Position numbers and translations under genes: made by a program. Below are positions 1 to 7,339 of a stretch of 14,569 bases of DNA, one piece after another. Source of the DNA: an uncultured Clostridia bacterium (GTDB taxonomy: Bacteria > Bacillota > Clostridia > Christensenellales > UBA1242); contig CANRGF010000012.1 of the NCBI GenBank assembly GCA_947630075.1, positions 1-14,569 on the forward strand, in the 5' to 3' direction. Under the pieces are notes generated by a model, which saw only the letters and a list, made by a program, of their open reading frames with translations, had not been told where the DNA came from and did not search any database. Numbering within the stretch: position 1 is the first letter of the stretch; each line of letters starts with the position of its first letter.

Positions 1-821
1 CCAAATTGGCGCGGGAAATGGGCATTTTAACAATCGGTGTGGTAACAAAACCTTTCAAGTTTGAAGGTCCAAAGCGTGCAGCAAATGCAGAGAGAGGCAT
101 CCAAGAAATGAAAGAGTATGTGGATTCTCTTGTGGTTATTCCAAACGAAAAACTCTACACAATTTTCAATAAAGAAGTTTCATTTGTTGACGCTTTTAGA
201 TATGCGGACGATGTGTTGCATCAAGCAATTCAAGGTTTGAGCGAATTGATTTCAGTGCCTGGCTTAATTAACCTAGACTTTGCCGATGTGTCCACCATAA
301 TGCGAGATAAGGGCATTGCACACATGGGCATAGGCAAAGGCAGGGGCGAAAATAAGACGATTGAAGCAGTGCGTCAAGCGGTTAATAGCCAATTATTAGA
401 AACAAACATTGAGGGTGCCACAGGCATTTTGATAAACATCACCGGTGGCAGAGATTTAACGCTTAGCGAAGTGTATGACGCCGTTGACCTTGTTAGAGAT
501 GTTGCAGATAAGGATTGCAACATAATCTTTGGCGCAAAAATTAATAACGACACAAACGGAGAGACCGAAATCACCGTTATTGCCACAGGTTTTGAGAAGA
601 AAGAGCCAAAAAAGGTTGAAGATGAGCCTAAATTTAGTGAAAATCGCGCTGATTTCAAGGCTTTCACAGAGATTAGAGAAGAGCCTAAGAAAGAAGAGCC
701 AGCAAACCCAGCCGAGCCATCTCATCATGACGATAAGGTTGAAGATATTTCAATCGCTAGCAAACGCCCGGTTGTTGACGAAGAAGATATTCCCCCATTC
801 TTGAGAAAATTAAGGAAATAA
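1..821 (+). CDS. ftsZ: Cell division protein FtsZ, C-terminal part (5' end outside window)
   Basis: FtsZ is the tubulin-like GTPase that polymerises into the cytoplasmic division ring. The window opens inside the gene: the frame runs into base 1, and the first complete residues (KLAREMGIL) correspond to the segment just after the GTP-binding GTGTG loop of the family. Seen directly: the GVVTKPFKFEG segment, the PGLINLDFADV stretch of the T7 region, where the catalytic aspartate lies, and a C-terminal sheet domain ending at ATGFE. A charged Glu/Lys/Pro-rich linker of about 60 residues follows, and then the conserved C-terminal peptide DIPPFLRKLRK that binds FtsA, SepF and similar partners. About 273 residues are present of a usual 350-400. 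The reading frame is intact and ends with TAA. The TTG at position 6 is an internal leucine codon, not a start. Confidence 0.97.
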   Translation, partial: KLAREMGILTIGVVTKPFKFEGPKRAANAERGIQEMKEYVDSLVVIPNEKLYTIFNKEVSFVDAFRYADDVLHQAIQGLSELISVPGLINLDFADVSTIMRDKGIAHMGIGKGRGENKTIEAVRQAVNSQLLETNIEGATGILINITGGRDLTLSEVYDAVDLVRDVADKDCNIIFGAKINNDTNGETEITVIATGFEKKEPKKVEDEPKFSENRADFKAFTEIREEPKKEEPANPAEPSHHDDKVEDISIASKRPVVDEEDIPPFLRKLRK

Positions 822-847
822 AAAACTGCCAAAAGGCAGTTTTTTTT
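821..847. terminator. Bidirectional rho-independent terminator between ftsZ and the ABC operon
   Basis: The hairpin AAAAACTGCC-AAAA-GGCAGT is followed by a run of T. Because the left arm begins with a run of A, the reverse strand also reads as a hairpin followed by T. It starts at the ftsZ stop codon and lies 17 bases beyond the permease stop on the other strand, so it can end both convergent transcripts. Confidence 0.92.
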
Positions 848-863
848 ATATTAAAATCAAACT

Positions 864-1664
864 CTATCTCTTTTGAATTATCTTTTCAATTAAGGCCACG
901 GCAAAATACATCAAACTTGCCAACAAGCACAAAACCACGGTTGCAGTCATCACCAAGTGCATGTTTGCCACTTGTTTTCCGTATGTCAGCAAATATCCAA
1001 GTCCTGCACGGCTAACTAGCATTTCGCCCATAATTGAGCCAATCCAACTTAGTCCAACATTAACTTTAAGGGTGGAAATTATATCCTTAATTGAGTTCGG
1101 CAACACAATTTTGAAGAATATTTGAATTTTGTTTGCTCCAAGTGAGGAGCCTAAGGCTAGCAGTTGACTGTCGCAACTCGTAAACGAATTTAATATGTTT
1201 AAAATCGTTACAATCACCACAATCAACACGCACATAAATATAATAGCTTTATTGCCCGCACCAAACCAAATTATGATAATTGGGCCAAGAGCAATTTTAG
1301 GTAGCGAATTCAAAACAACTATATATGGCTCGCTAACGCGCCTTAAAAAGTTGTTGCACCACAAAATGAATGCCACCAAAAAGCCGATGCCCGATGCTAT
1401 CGCAAAGCCGACCAGTGTTTCAGTTAAGGTTATCTTGGCATGATATAAGAGTTCGCCACTTTTCCATAACTCACCAATCATATTTGCCACAGTTGATGGG
1501 CTAGAAAAGAAGAAAGAACTTATAATTTCAAATTTTGTTAGCAGTTGCCAGCCCAAAATGAAGATTAAAAGAAGGGAAATTTGGGTGAACAACACAAACG
1601 CTTTTTTAGTGTGGTGTTTTTTTAGATAGTCATAGTGCTCTTTGCTAAATTTCTTTATTTTCAT
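864..1664 (-). CDS. ABC transporter permease, SsuC/TauC/ThiX-like
   Basis: This is the membrane subunit of an importer, 266 residues long, the usual size for the BPD_transp_1 permease fold. Hydrophobic segments are visible at about residues 22-42, 78-102, 113-134, 139-160, 203-218 and 234-259. The EAA-type loop that docks on the ATPase is at about 171-191 (LGANKIQIFFKIVLP, with the typical G and LP). The family handles nitrate, sulfonates, taurine or thiamine/riboflavin precursors, and the sequence does not show which. It is the last gene of a three-gene minus-strand operon. Its ATG lies 20 bases inside the 3' end of the ATPase gene, suggesting coupled translation. The shared terminator at 821-847 follows its stop. 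Confidence 0.9.
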   Translation of the reverse strand: MKIKKFSKEHYDYLKKHHTKKAFVLFTQISLLLIFILGWQLLTKFEIISSFFFSSPSTVANMIGELWKSGELLYHAKITLTETLVGFAIASGIGFLVAFILWCNNFLRRVSEPYIVVLNSLPKIALGPIIIIWFGAGNKAIIFMCVLIVVIVTILNILNSFTSCDSQLLALGSSLGANKIQIFFKIVLPNSIKDIISTLKVNVGLSWIGSIMGEMLVSRAGLGYLLTYGKQVANMHLVMTATVVLCLLASLMYFAVALIEKIIQKR

Positions 1665-2415
1665 CTTGAATTTCCTGCCAAATAATAGAGAATAGTTTTT
1701 TTGCCTTGCTGGAATTTCTACGCTCGAAAGGGGTCAAACTCTCATCAAAGTCTAACATGTGTATGGCTTTAATTTTAGCGGGTCTTGCACTTAAAACGAT
1801 AATTTTGTTTGACATGCTTATTGCTTCTTGAATATCATGAGTAACCAAAATTGCCGTTTTTTGCTCTTTTTTTATGATGCTATAAATGTCATCACAAAGT
1901 GAAAGCCTTGTTTGATAGTCGAGCGCACTAAATGGCTCATCTAAAAGCAAGAGTTCAGGTTTCAGTGCAAGTGTGCGAATTAAAGCAACTCTTTGCCGCA
2001 TCCCACCGCTTAATTCATTAGGATATTTTTTTAAAAAGTCTTCAATTCCATATTTCTTTGCAAGAGCAAGAGCATAGGCCTTTCTTTCCTTATCCTTTTG
2101 TCTTTTAATTTCTAGCCCAAAATAGATGTTCTTTTCAATGTTTCGCCAGGGCAGAAGGTTATCTCGCTGAAACATATATCCGCAAACATCGTCTTTTGTG
2201 TTAGGAAGTTTGCCTTCCACCGAAATTGAGCCGGAAGTTGGCATAATTAGACCTGAAATAAGCGATAAAATAGTGGTTTTCCCACAGCCAGATGGTCCAA
2301 CGATTGAAACGAAGTCGTGCTTTTGAATTTCAAAATTTATGTCGTCTAGTGCTTTGGTTTCATCTTTTAGGCTTTGATAAATTAGGGTTAGGTTTTTTAT
2401 TGAAACAAATTCCAT
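1645..2415 (-). CDS. ABC transporter ATP-binding protein, SsuB/TauB/ThiZ-like
   Basis: This is the cytoplasmic ATPase subunit that powers the importer. All nucleotide-binding motifs are intact in 256 residues: Walker A GPSGCGKTT (40-48), Q-loop glutamine in YMFQRDNLLPW (Q83), signature LSGGMRQR (135-142), Walker B LLLLDEPFSALD (155-166) and switch histidine in VTHD (H193). The NLLPW after the Q-loop is typical of the nitrate/sulfonate/taurine family. Its start codon overlaps the stop of the binding-protein gene by one base (TAATG), and its 3' end overlaps the permease start by 20 bases, so the three subunits are very probably made from one transcript with coupled translation. It is full length, with nothing missing. 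Confidence 0.95.
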   Translation of the reverse strand: MEFVSIKNLTLIYQSLKDETKALDDINFEIQKHDFVSIVGPSGCGKTTILSLISGLIMPTSGSISVEGKLPNTKDDVCGYMFQRDNLLPWRNIEKNIYFGLEIKRQKDKERKAYALALAKKYGIEDFLKKYPNELSGGMRQRVALIRTLALKPELLLLDEPFSALDYQTRLSLCDDIYSIIKKEQKTAILVTHDIQEAISMSNKIIVLSARPAKIKAIHMLDFDESLTPFERRNSSKAKKLFSIIWQEIQDENKEI

Positions 2416-3437
2416 TATTCTACTGCGTTTGCAAATGAAGTGATAACCACATCATTATAGTTCACTCGCGCTTTTAATTCGCCGGCATTGTCCATAATTT
2501 CTTGAAGCACATCCCAAGAGCTTTGTTTTAGCACAAAACTATCAGCATAAGCGCCAATTTTAATATAGTTTTTCACAGAGGATAAAATCAGGCTGTCGCT
2601 AGTTGTGTTAAATGAAGGTTTTAGTGCAGCCACAATTTCTTCATCTGTTCGTGCACTATCAACGATATAATCATATCCTTTTTTAAGTGCGCGCATAAAT
2701 TTTTCAATTTTTTCGCTATTGTTGTTGATAAATTTTTGATTAGCCACGAAGCAGGTGTATGGCACATCTTTCACTTCGTCGCCCAAAGCAGCAACAATCA
2801 CACCCGTGTTGTCCTGTACGCATTGGCTAGCAGATGGCTCAAACATAGTGCAATAATTACCTGTGCCTGCAATAAATGTTGGAATGACCATGTCAAAAGC
2901 AATTGACGTGTCAAACTTCACATCCACGTCTCCGCCAAGTTCTGCGCCAGTTTTTAGATTATAATTTTTCTCTAAAATATACTGCAAAGTCATAGCAGGC
3001 ATTCCGCCGCGTCTGCCAGCAATAATGTGCTTGCCAGCAAGATTTTCCCAACTAAATGTGTCTGCGTTGTCCACACCCGGTCTGCCCACCAAGAATGAGC
3101 CATCGCATTTTGTTAGTTGCGCAAAGATTTTTGGAGCATCTTTCATGCCGTTGTTCCTCACAAATATAGTAGATTCTGGGCCCATAAGCCCAATATCTGC
3201 CGAATTAGAGGTCAGAGAGGTCAGCACAGCATCACTGCCACCAGCATTAGTTAATTCAATTTCTAAGCCTTCGTCTTTAAAATAGCCTTTGTTTATTGCC
3301 ACATAGAGTGGGGCATAGAAAACTGAGTGGGTAACTTCGCTCACGCGTAGCACATTGTCGCTTTTCTTGCCACAAGATGCCATCATCACCGAAAATAACC
3401 CGATGAAAATAACTAATAAAATAGAAAATTTTTTCAT
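2415..3437 (-). CDS. ABC transporter substrate-binding lipoprotein, SsuA/ThiY (NMT1-like) family
   Basis: This extracytoplasmic receptor of the importer has 340 residues. A hydrophobic signal peptide ends in the lipobox MASC, with lipidated Cys22, so the mature protein should be anchored to the outer face of the membrane. The mature part has the NMT1/SsuA features: HSVFYAPLYVAINKGYFKDEGLEIEL near the N-terminus, then SADIGLMGPE and a GRRGGMP segment. Family ligands include alkanesulfonates, taurine, nitrate and pyrimidine precursors of thiamine. No TPP, FMN or SAM riboswitch lies upstream, so the ligand stays open. It is the first gene of the operon. Its ribosome binding site AAAAGGAG lies 5 bases before ATG and directly follows a small hairpin. 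No frameshift is visible. Confidence 0.9.
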   Translation of the reverse strand: MKKFSILLVIFIGLFSVMMASCGKKSDNVLRVSEVTHSVFYAPLYVAINKGYFKDEGLEIELTNAGGSDAVLTSLTSNSADIGLMGPESTIFVRNNGMKDAPKIFAQLTKCDGSFLVGRPGVDNADTFSWENLAGKHIIAGRRGGMPAMTLQYILEKNYNLKTGAELGGDVDVKFDTSIAFDMVIPTFIAGTGNYCTMFEPSASQCVQDNTGVIVAALGDEVKDVPYTCFVANQKFINNNSEKIEKFMRALKKGYDYIVDSARTDEEIVAALKPSFNTTSDSLILSSVKNYIKIGAYADSFVLKQSSWDVLQEIMDNAGELKARVNYNDVVITSFANAVE

Positions 3438-3450
3438 TCATTCTCCTTTT

Positions 3451-3480
3451 TGGAAGAGGCTATGTGGTTTAACCCTTCCA
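3451..3480 (-). promoter_or_regulatory. Hairpin next to the ribosome binding site of the ABC operon
   Basis: In the transcript of the binding-protein gene, a TGGAAG/CTTCCA stem, extended by GG/CC past one bulged base, encloses a loop of about 13 bases. It ends directly before AAAAGGAG. There is no U run, so it is not a terminator. It might affect ribosome access or message stability. No recognisable minus-strand promoter was found between here and 3592. Confidence 0.35.
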
Positions 3481-3542
3481 TATTGTCATTCTATGTGATA
3501 ATTATTTTTTGGTGATGAGAGTGAAAAAAGTGATAAAAATAG

Positions 3543-3571
3543 TTGTTATTTTTTTAATTTTTTGCTAAAAT
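3543..3571 (+). promoter_or_regulatory. Promoter of the six-segment membrane protein
   Basis: The -35 is TTGTTA (3543-3548), the spacer is 17 bases, and the -10 is TAAAAT (3566-3571) with an extended-10 TGC immediately before it. It lies 21 bases upstream of the ATG at 3593. Confidence 0.65.
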
Positions 3572-3592
3572 AAAAAAAGTTTGGAGATTAAT

Positions 3593-4144
3593 ATGACTAA
3601 AAATGACACGTTCTTTAAAATCTTATTTGCCGTTGAGGTTGCGCTGCTTCCAATGATTTTTTTGCCTGAAAATCTGCTTCCAAAGTGGTCGATGGGTCTG
3701 TTTATAGCTGGCATTTTGCTTGCAAAGATCTGGCTTGAATTGTTTAAGGATAGATATAGCAAAACTCATGCAATAATTGATGGAGTGGGCAGCATTGCAG
3801 TGTTCACCACAATTTTAGTTTATTTCATAAATACGGGCGTTTTGGCGGATAACATCACCAAACCTCTTGCAATAGCGGTTATATCATTAGTGATTGCTTT
3901 CAACATCTTAAATGTCCTGTTGTTTGACCAAAAGATGCCAGAGTTCGTTGAAGCAGTGGATTTTTGCTATATGTTGTTTGAATGCTTGGCTTTGGGCGCA
4001 TTTGTTTTGGCAAAATATTATTTACTTATCACAAAAATAGCATTATTCGCAATTTTGCTCACAATGATTGTTTCTGTTGCATTTAAGTTATACTTTATTG
4101 CAAGAAATGCAAAAACAATTATGAAAATTAATCATAAAAAATAA
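3593..4144 (+). CDS. Unknown membrane protein with about six transmembrane segments
   Basis: I do not recognise this 183-residue protein. Hydrophobic stretches are at about residues 9-26, 33-51, 62-81, 90-111, 121-141 and 146-170, with short charged loops (KDRYSKTH at 52-59, FDQKMPE at 111-117) and a basic tail RNAKTIMKINHKK. That suggests a small polytopic cytoplasmic-membrane protein with a basic C-terminus inside the cell. The start is the ATG at 3593, because GGAG lies 6 bases before it. An in-frame TTG at 3581 is upstream of that site and has no ribosome binding site. The gene has its own promoter and runs divergently from the ABC operon. No catalytic motif is visible. Confidence 0.8.
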   Translation: MTKNDTFFKILFAVEVALLPMIFLPENLLPKWSMGLFIAGILLAKIWLELFKDRYSKTHAIIDGVGSIAVFTTILVYFINTGVLADNITKPLAIAVISLVIAFNILNVLLFDQKMPEFVEAVDFCYMLFECLALGAFVLAKYYLLITKIALFAILLTMIVSVAFKLYFIARNAKTIMKINHKK

Positions 4145-4154
4145 AGATTAGGTA

Positions 4155-4183
4155 TTGACAAATTAAAATTTATGTGTTATTAT
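4155..4183 (+). promoter_or_regulatory. Strong extended -10 promoter before the two-segment protein and methyltransferase
   Basis: TTGACA (4155-4160), a 17-base spacer and TATTAT (4178-4183) with TGT directly before the -10 make a near-consensus vegetative promoter. The ribosome binding site AAGGAGAT follows at 4197-4204. Confidence 0.85.
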
Positions 4184-4209
4184 GTCAACATCAAATAAGG
4201 AGATAAATT

Positions 4210-4467
4210 ATGTTCACTTTGTTATCTTTTGAAAATCCATTGCAGTTTTTATCACGATACACCGTTATCATCGGCATTATTTTGGCAGTTATCGGCGTTG
4301 CTTTGTGCCTAACCGCTAAAAGAATTACTATGGCCGTTAGAAAGCAAGACGAAATTAATAAAAATGATTCATTATATGTAACATTGCGCATTGTTGGATT
4401 GTGCTTAATTTTAGTTGGCATGATTGTTATGGTTTTGCCAGTTGAGGCTAATTTATATAGCAAATAA
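4210..4467 (+). CDS. Small unknown membrane protein with two transmembrane segments
   Basis: This protein has 85 residues and no recognised family. Two hydrophobic segments, about 18-36 and 59-78, are joined by a charged loop (AKRITMAVRKQDEINKND). By the positive-inside rule the basic loop should be cytoplasmic, with both ends outside. An AAGGAG site lies 7 bases before the ATG, and the strong promoter at 4155-4183 serves it. The methyltransferase gene starts five bases after its stop, so the two are very likely co-transcribed. Small size and lack of motifs prevent a functional guess. Confidence 0.75.
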   Translation: MFTLLSFENPLQFLSRYTVIIGIILAVIGVALCLTAKRITMAVRKQDEINKNDSLYVTLRIVGLCLILVGMIVMVLPVEANLYSK

Positions 4468-4472
4468 GCCTT

Positions 4473-5078
4473 ATGCAGCACTATTTCATAGATAAGCCAC
4501 ATTCGGCAGATGATTATTTTGAATTTAAAGATTGTGTTCTAGGTTTAGAATTATGCTTTCGCTCGTGCGATAGCATTTTTTCAAAGGATAGGATAGACGA
4601 TGGCACTCGCGCCCTTCTAAACGCAATAGCCAAAAATGAAACCCTTTCTGGCTGTGGGTTAGACTTAGGCTGTGGGTTAGGAGTGATAGGCATAGCATTA
4701 ATTAAGCATTATGGCGTAAAAATGCAAATGGTGGATGTAAACGCCACTGCCGTTAGTCTCACTAAGCAAAACTTGATGAAAAATAATGTGCAGCATAGCG
4801 CCGTTGCCTTTGTAAGCGATGGTTTCAATGCGGTTGAAGGAAGTTTTGATTTCATTGTGTCAAATCCGCCAATCAAAACAGGCAAAACACTGCTATTTTC
4901 GCTCATGGAAGGCACAAAAGAGCATTTAAAAGTTGGCGCTCCGCTAATTTTGGTTATCCGCAAAAATCTCGGCATGGAAAGCCTTAAAAAGCACCTAACA
5001 TCACTTTTCAATAACTGCGAAATTTTAGCAAGAGATAAGGGGTTTTATATATTAAAATCAGTCAAAATGGGCAATTAG
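4473..5078 (+). CDS. Class I SAM-dependent methyltransferase, RsmC/YbxB-like
   Basis: This probably methylates a guanine N2 in RNA, by analogy with the single-domain RsmC-like proteins of Firmicutes (Bacillus YbxB is about the same length). The 201 residues show the SAM-binding motif I DLGCGLGVIG (64-73), an acidic residue at the end of strand 2 (VDVN, D88), and NPPI at 131-134, the catalytic N-P-P loop of amino-methylating enzymes. The segment SIFSKDRIDDGTRALL before motif I matches the FSKxxxDxGT pattern of that family. The exact target is inference. The ATG comes five bases after the preceding stop with only a weak ribosome binding site, pointing to coupled translation. The stop codon lies in the loop of the terminator. 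Confidence 0.85.
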   Translation: MQHYFIDKPHSADDYFEFKDCVLGLELCFRSCDSIFSKDRIDDGTRALLNAIAKNETLSGCGLDLGCGLGVIGIALIKHYGVKMQMVDVNATAVSLTKQNLMKNNVQHSAVAFVSDGFNAVEGSFDFIVSNPPIKTGKTLLFSLMEGTKEHLKVGAPLILVIRKNLGMESLKKHLTSLFNNCEILARDKGFYILKSVKMGN

Positions 5079-5089
5079 CCCATTTTTTC
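5064..5089 (+). terminator. Terminator overlapping the methyltransferase 3' end
   Basis: The stem AAAATGGGC/GCCCATTTT encloses the loop AATTA, followed by T residues. The TAG stop of the methyltransferase spans the loop and the first base of the right arm. The -35 of the next promoter starts immediately after the T run. Confidence 0.85.
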
Positions 5090-5118
5090 TTGACTATAAC
5101 CCAAAATTAATTTAAACT
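5090..5118 (+). promoter_or_regulatory. Promoter of the first hairpin-topology paralog
   Basis: TTGACT (5090-5095), a 17-base spacer and TAAACT (5113-5118). AAGGAG follows at 5125-5130, and the ATG is at 5137. Confidence 0.65.
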
Positions 5119-5136
5119 CATCATAAGGAGAAAGAT

Positions 5137-5763
5137 ATGAAGAAATTTTTGGGTAAATTGCCAGTGTTAATCATAAGCATCGTCTTATGCACCTTCTTTT
5201 TGGTGATTATTTTAATGATTGCTTGCCGACCAGTAAATTATAATTTAACCTATTCTGCAAATCTCACCCAAGAGCAGTTTGTTGAAATGGGGCTCGCATC
5301 TGAATTGACGGATATGGGCATCACAGATGCAAAAGTGAAAGCGTCAATTGAGTTTAAAACAAAAGAAAAACTGAATATGCGCATTAAAATGAAAACCGAT
5401 GCCGTTGGGCGTGCCATAAATTTGGATATGCTTGTAACTATGTGGTATTATAGAGAGGGGGATAAAGTAACCATTCTCGGCCCAACATCTGCATTCTCTC
5501 AAGCAGACTATGAAGAGGCTGTGAAAAATTTGGTTTGGGATAATGTGGATTATAGCAAGATAAGTGCTCTCAAAATCAATGAACCGCTCACATCTTCCAC
5601 CTTGGTTTTCACAAATCATCAAGCAATAGCTATTATTGTGGTGAACACAATCTTTGCGATATTCTCAGTTGTCGTGATTGTTCTTTCAAGCGTGTTTATG
5701 GTGCAATTAAGGAAAAAATCTAATCAAGATAAAACCCCTAACACACCTAATATTGAAGCATAA
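5137..5763 (+). CDS. Membrane protein with terminal transmembrane segments, divergent family member
   Basis: This 208-residue protein of unknown function begins with MKKFLGKLPV, exactly as the next two genes do. It shares RPV at 31-33, TYS at 38-40, a WYYREGDKVTILG strand and a YEEAVK helix with them, so all three are homologous. Hydrophobic segments are at about 9-30 and 163-190. Basic residues at both ends predict cytoplasmic termini and an external core of about 130 residues. It differs from the others in having a longer Asn/Pro tail (KSNQDKTPNTPNIEA) and in its second segment. It has its own promoter, and the ATG follows AAGGAG by six bases. Function is not inferred. Confidence 0.85.
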   Translation: MKKFLGKLPVLIISIVLCTFFLVIILMIACRPVNYNLTYSANLTQEQFVEMGLASELTDMGITDAKVKASIEFKTKEKLNMRIKMKTDAVGRAINLDMLVTMWYYREGDKVTILGPTSAFSQADYEEAVKNLVWDNVDYSKISALKINEPLTSSTLVFTNHQAIAIIVVNTIFAIFSVVVIVLSSVFMVQLRKKSNQDKTPNTPNIEA

Positions 5764-5787
5764 ACATATCAAATTTATTAAAAAATA

Positions 5788-5807
5788 AAAAAATTGTAAA
5801 ATTTTTT
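5788..5807 (+). terminator. Possible weak AT-only terminator
   Basis: AAAAAATT-GTAA-AATTTTTT forms a hairpin of eight A-U pairs ending in U residues, 24 bases after the preceding stop. It has no GC pairs, so its efficiency is doubtful. Confidence 0.35.
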
Positions 5808-5827
5808 GGAAAAATGTTAAAATTTGT

Positions 5828-5856
5828 TTGACTTCAAACATATAAAAGTATTAAAT
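5828..5856 (+). promoter_or_regulatory. Promoter of cassette A
   Basis: TTGACT (5828-5833), 17 bases, TTAAAT (5851-5856). The -35 is embedded in a short palindrome TTTGA-CT-TCAAA. The ribosome binding site AGGAGGT (5864-5870) is a full match to the 16S tail, four bases before ATG. Confidence 0.65.
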
Positions 5857-5874
5857 TAAAAATAGGAGGTCGAA

Positions 5875-6525
5875 ATGAAAAAGTTTTTAGGCAAATTGCC
5901 GGTAATGCTCACATTTGTTATCGTTGCAGTTCTAGTTCTTGGGGTTTACATTGGCTTGCTTGCTCGTCCTGTTGCCACTGGTATGACTTATTCATACTCT
6001 ATGGACGCAGATGAGTATGCAAAACTTGAAGAAAGTTTTGATGTTAAAATTTTCGATTCTTTCAAAAGTTCCCAAACAATGAAGTTTAAGAACAGCAAAG
6101 TGATAGAGTCTAAAACATCTTTTGATTACAAGTTCGCAAAAGATGTTGACGAACAAACTCAAAAAACCATTACTGCGATGTTCGATGAGGCTTCAAAAGA
6201 TGTGAACACTTCTTACTATTTCCGTGTAGGCAACAAAATCTATACTTTGATGGGAGATTTGAAAGACGACAAAGCTTATGACGAAGCAGTTAAGGCATTC
6301 AAGTCTGTTGAAGGCTGGGAAAAACTTAACACATTCACCGTTAATGCTTTCACTCTTAAATTACCTGAAGCTGAAGAACTAAAAGAGCTAGATTTGAACA
6401 CAACTTATACTTGCACCGGCACAATCGTTTTAGCAGTTGTTCTAGGCGTAGTTGAAGTTGCTTTAATCGCTTTCTCAGCATTGTCTGTTGTTGCTTTCGT
6501 TGGTTCAAAGAAGAAACAGGCTTAG
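5875..6525 (+). CDS. Membrane protein with terminal transmembrane segments, cassette A
   Basis: This 216-residue protein of unknown function is strongly expressed by the look of its ribosome binding site. The N-terminal segment is at about 11-30 after MKKFLGK, the C-terminal segment is at about 182-208, and the end is GSKKKQA. Basic termini predict both ends in the cytoplasm and a core at about 31-178 outside. The core is rich in Lys, Asp and Glu and contains the paired-strand motif SYYFRVGNKIYTLMG and the helix YDEAVKAF. There is no lipobox, no LPXTG and no Cys pair; the only Cys is C180, just before the second segment. The next gene is its tandem duplicate: residues 1-40 and the last about 37 are almost unchanged while the core differs heavily and by insertions. 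Coupling of an external sensor or binding domain to the membrane is possible but is only a guess. Confidence 0.85.
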   Translation: MKKFLGKLPVMLTFVIVAVLVLGVYIGLLARPVATGMTYSYSMDADEYAKLEESFDVKIFDSFKSSQTMKFKNSKVIESKTSFDYKFAKDVDEQTQKTITAMFDEASKDVNTSYYFRVGNKIYTLMGDLKDDKAYDEAVKAFKSVEGWEKLNTFTVNAFTLKLPEAEELKELDLNTTYTCTGTIVLAVVLGVVEVALIAFSALSVVAFVGSKKKQA

Positions 6526-6527
6526 TT

Positions 6528-6555
6528 AAAAAACACCACATCAGTGGTGTTTTTT
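6528..6555 (+). terminator. Terminator of cassette A
   Basis: AAAAAACACCAC-ATCA-GTGGTGTTTTTT, a long perfect stem ending in T, begins two bases after the TAG. An identical copy follows cassette B. Confidence 0.93.
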
Positions 6556-6596
6556 CATGCCTTTGCGCAAAATTTGCTAATTATATGGAAATTTGT

Positions 6597-6625
6597 TTGA
6601 CTTGAAACATATAAAAGTATTAAAT
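6597..6625 (+). promoter_or_regulatory. Promoter of cassette B
   Basis: TTGACT (6597-6602), 17 bases, TTAAAT (6620-6625), the same as in copy A. One C-to-G change breaks the palindrome over the -35. AGGAGGT lies at the same distance before the ATG. Confidence 0.65.
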
Positions 6626-6643
6626 TAGAAATAGGAGGTCGAA

Positions 6644-7309
6644 ATGAAAAAGTTTTTAGGCAAATTGCCGGTAATGCTCACATTTGTTATCGTTGCAGTT
6701 CTAGTTCTAGGAGTTTACATTGGCTTGCTTGCTCGCCCTGTTGCCACAGGTATGACTTACAGCTACACTATGGATAAAGACGAAGTGTCAAAGTCTGAAG
6801 AGATGGCTTCAATTACTGGCGGTCAAGATTTAAAAATCTTCAAAAAATTTGACATTACTATTAGTGTCAAATTCAAGAGCAGCAAAGTTTTAGCTCAAAA
6901 AATTTCCGTTGATTACACCTATGAAAAAGATGTAAAAGACGAAACTAAAAAAGCTTTTGACGAAGGCTTCAAAGCTCTAGAGAAGACATTGTTAACTGAA
7001 ACCGAAATCAGTTACTATCGCGATGGCAACAAAATTTATGTGCTTGGTGATGATGTCTTAGAATCTAAAGAGTATGATGAAGCTGTTAAGATGCTCAAAG
7101 AATCTGAAGACTGGCAAAAAATGAACTCTTTCACAGTCAATGCTTTCGCATTGAAAACTGCTGAAGAAGGTTTCGTTACAACCAAGTCTTTAACATGCAC
7201 CGGCACAATCGTTTTAGCAGTTGTTCTAGGCGTAGTTGAAGTTGCTTTAATTGCTTTCTCGGCATTGTCTGTTGCTGCTTTTGTTGGTTCGAAGAAGAAA
7301 CAGGCTTAG
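6644..7309 (+). CDS. Membrane protein with terminal transmembrane segments, cassette B
   Basis: This 221-residue tandem duplicate of the preceding gene has the same N-terminal (about 11-30) and C-terminal (about 187-213) membrane segments and the same GSKKKQA tail. The five changes in its first 39 codons, relative to copy A, are all silent. In the last 39 sense codons four of five changes are silent (one Val to Ala). The external core (about 41-184) is much more different and carries extra residues such as EMASITGG. It keeps KFKSSKV, SYYRDGNKIYVLG, YDEAVKML and FTVNAFAL. The function is unknown. The own promoter and terminator mean the two copies can be expressed independently. Confidence 0.85.
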   Translation: MKKFLGKLPVMLTFVIVAVLVLGVYIGLLARPVATGMTYSYTMDKDEVSKSEEMASITGGQDLKIFKKFDITISVKFKSSKVLAQKISVDYTYEKDVKDETKKAFDEGFKALEKTLLTETEISYYRDGNKIYVLGDDVLESKEYDEAVKMLKESEDWQKMNSFTVNAFALKTAEEGFVTTKSLTCTGTIVLAVVLGVVEVALIAFSALSVAAFVGSKKKQA

Positions 7310-7311
7310 TT

Positions 7312-7339
7312 AAAAAACACCACATCAGTGGTGTTTTTT
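7312..7339 (+). terminator. Terminator of cassette B
   Basis: The same hairpin and T run as at 6528-6555 lie two bases after the stop of copy B. Confidence 0.93.

Larger units (their letters stand above)
5820..6560 (+). repeat. Tandem cassette, copy A
   Basis: This is the first copy of a direct repeat holding a promoter, ribosome binding site, gene and terminator. It matches 6589-7344 nearly base for base over its first about 170 bases (5820-5991: two changes in 55 upstream bases, five in the first 117 coding bases). It also matches over its last 149 bases (6412-6560, five changes). The centre is only recognisably similar as protein. Confidence 0.9.

Noticed and set aside
3581..3592. TTG as start of the six-segment membrane protein
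   Set aside because: It lies on the ribosome binding site GGAG of the ATG at 3593 and has no site of its own.
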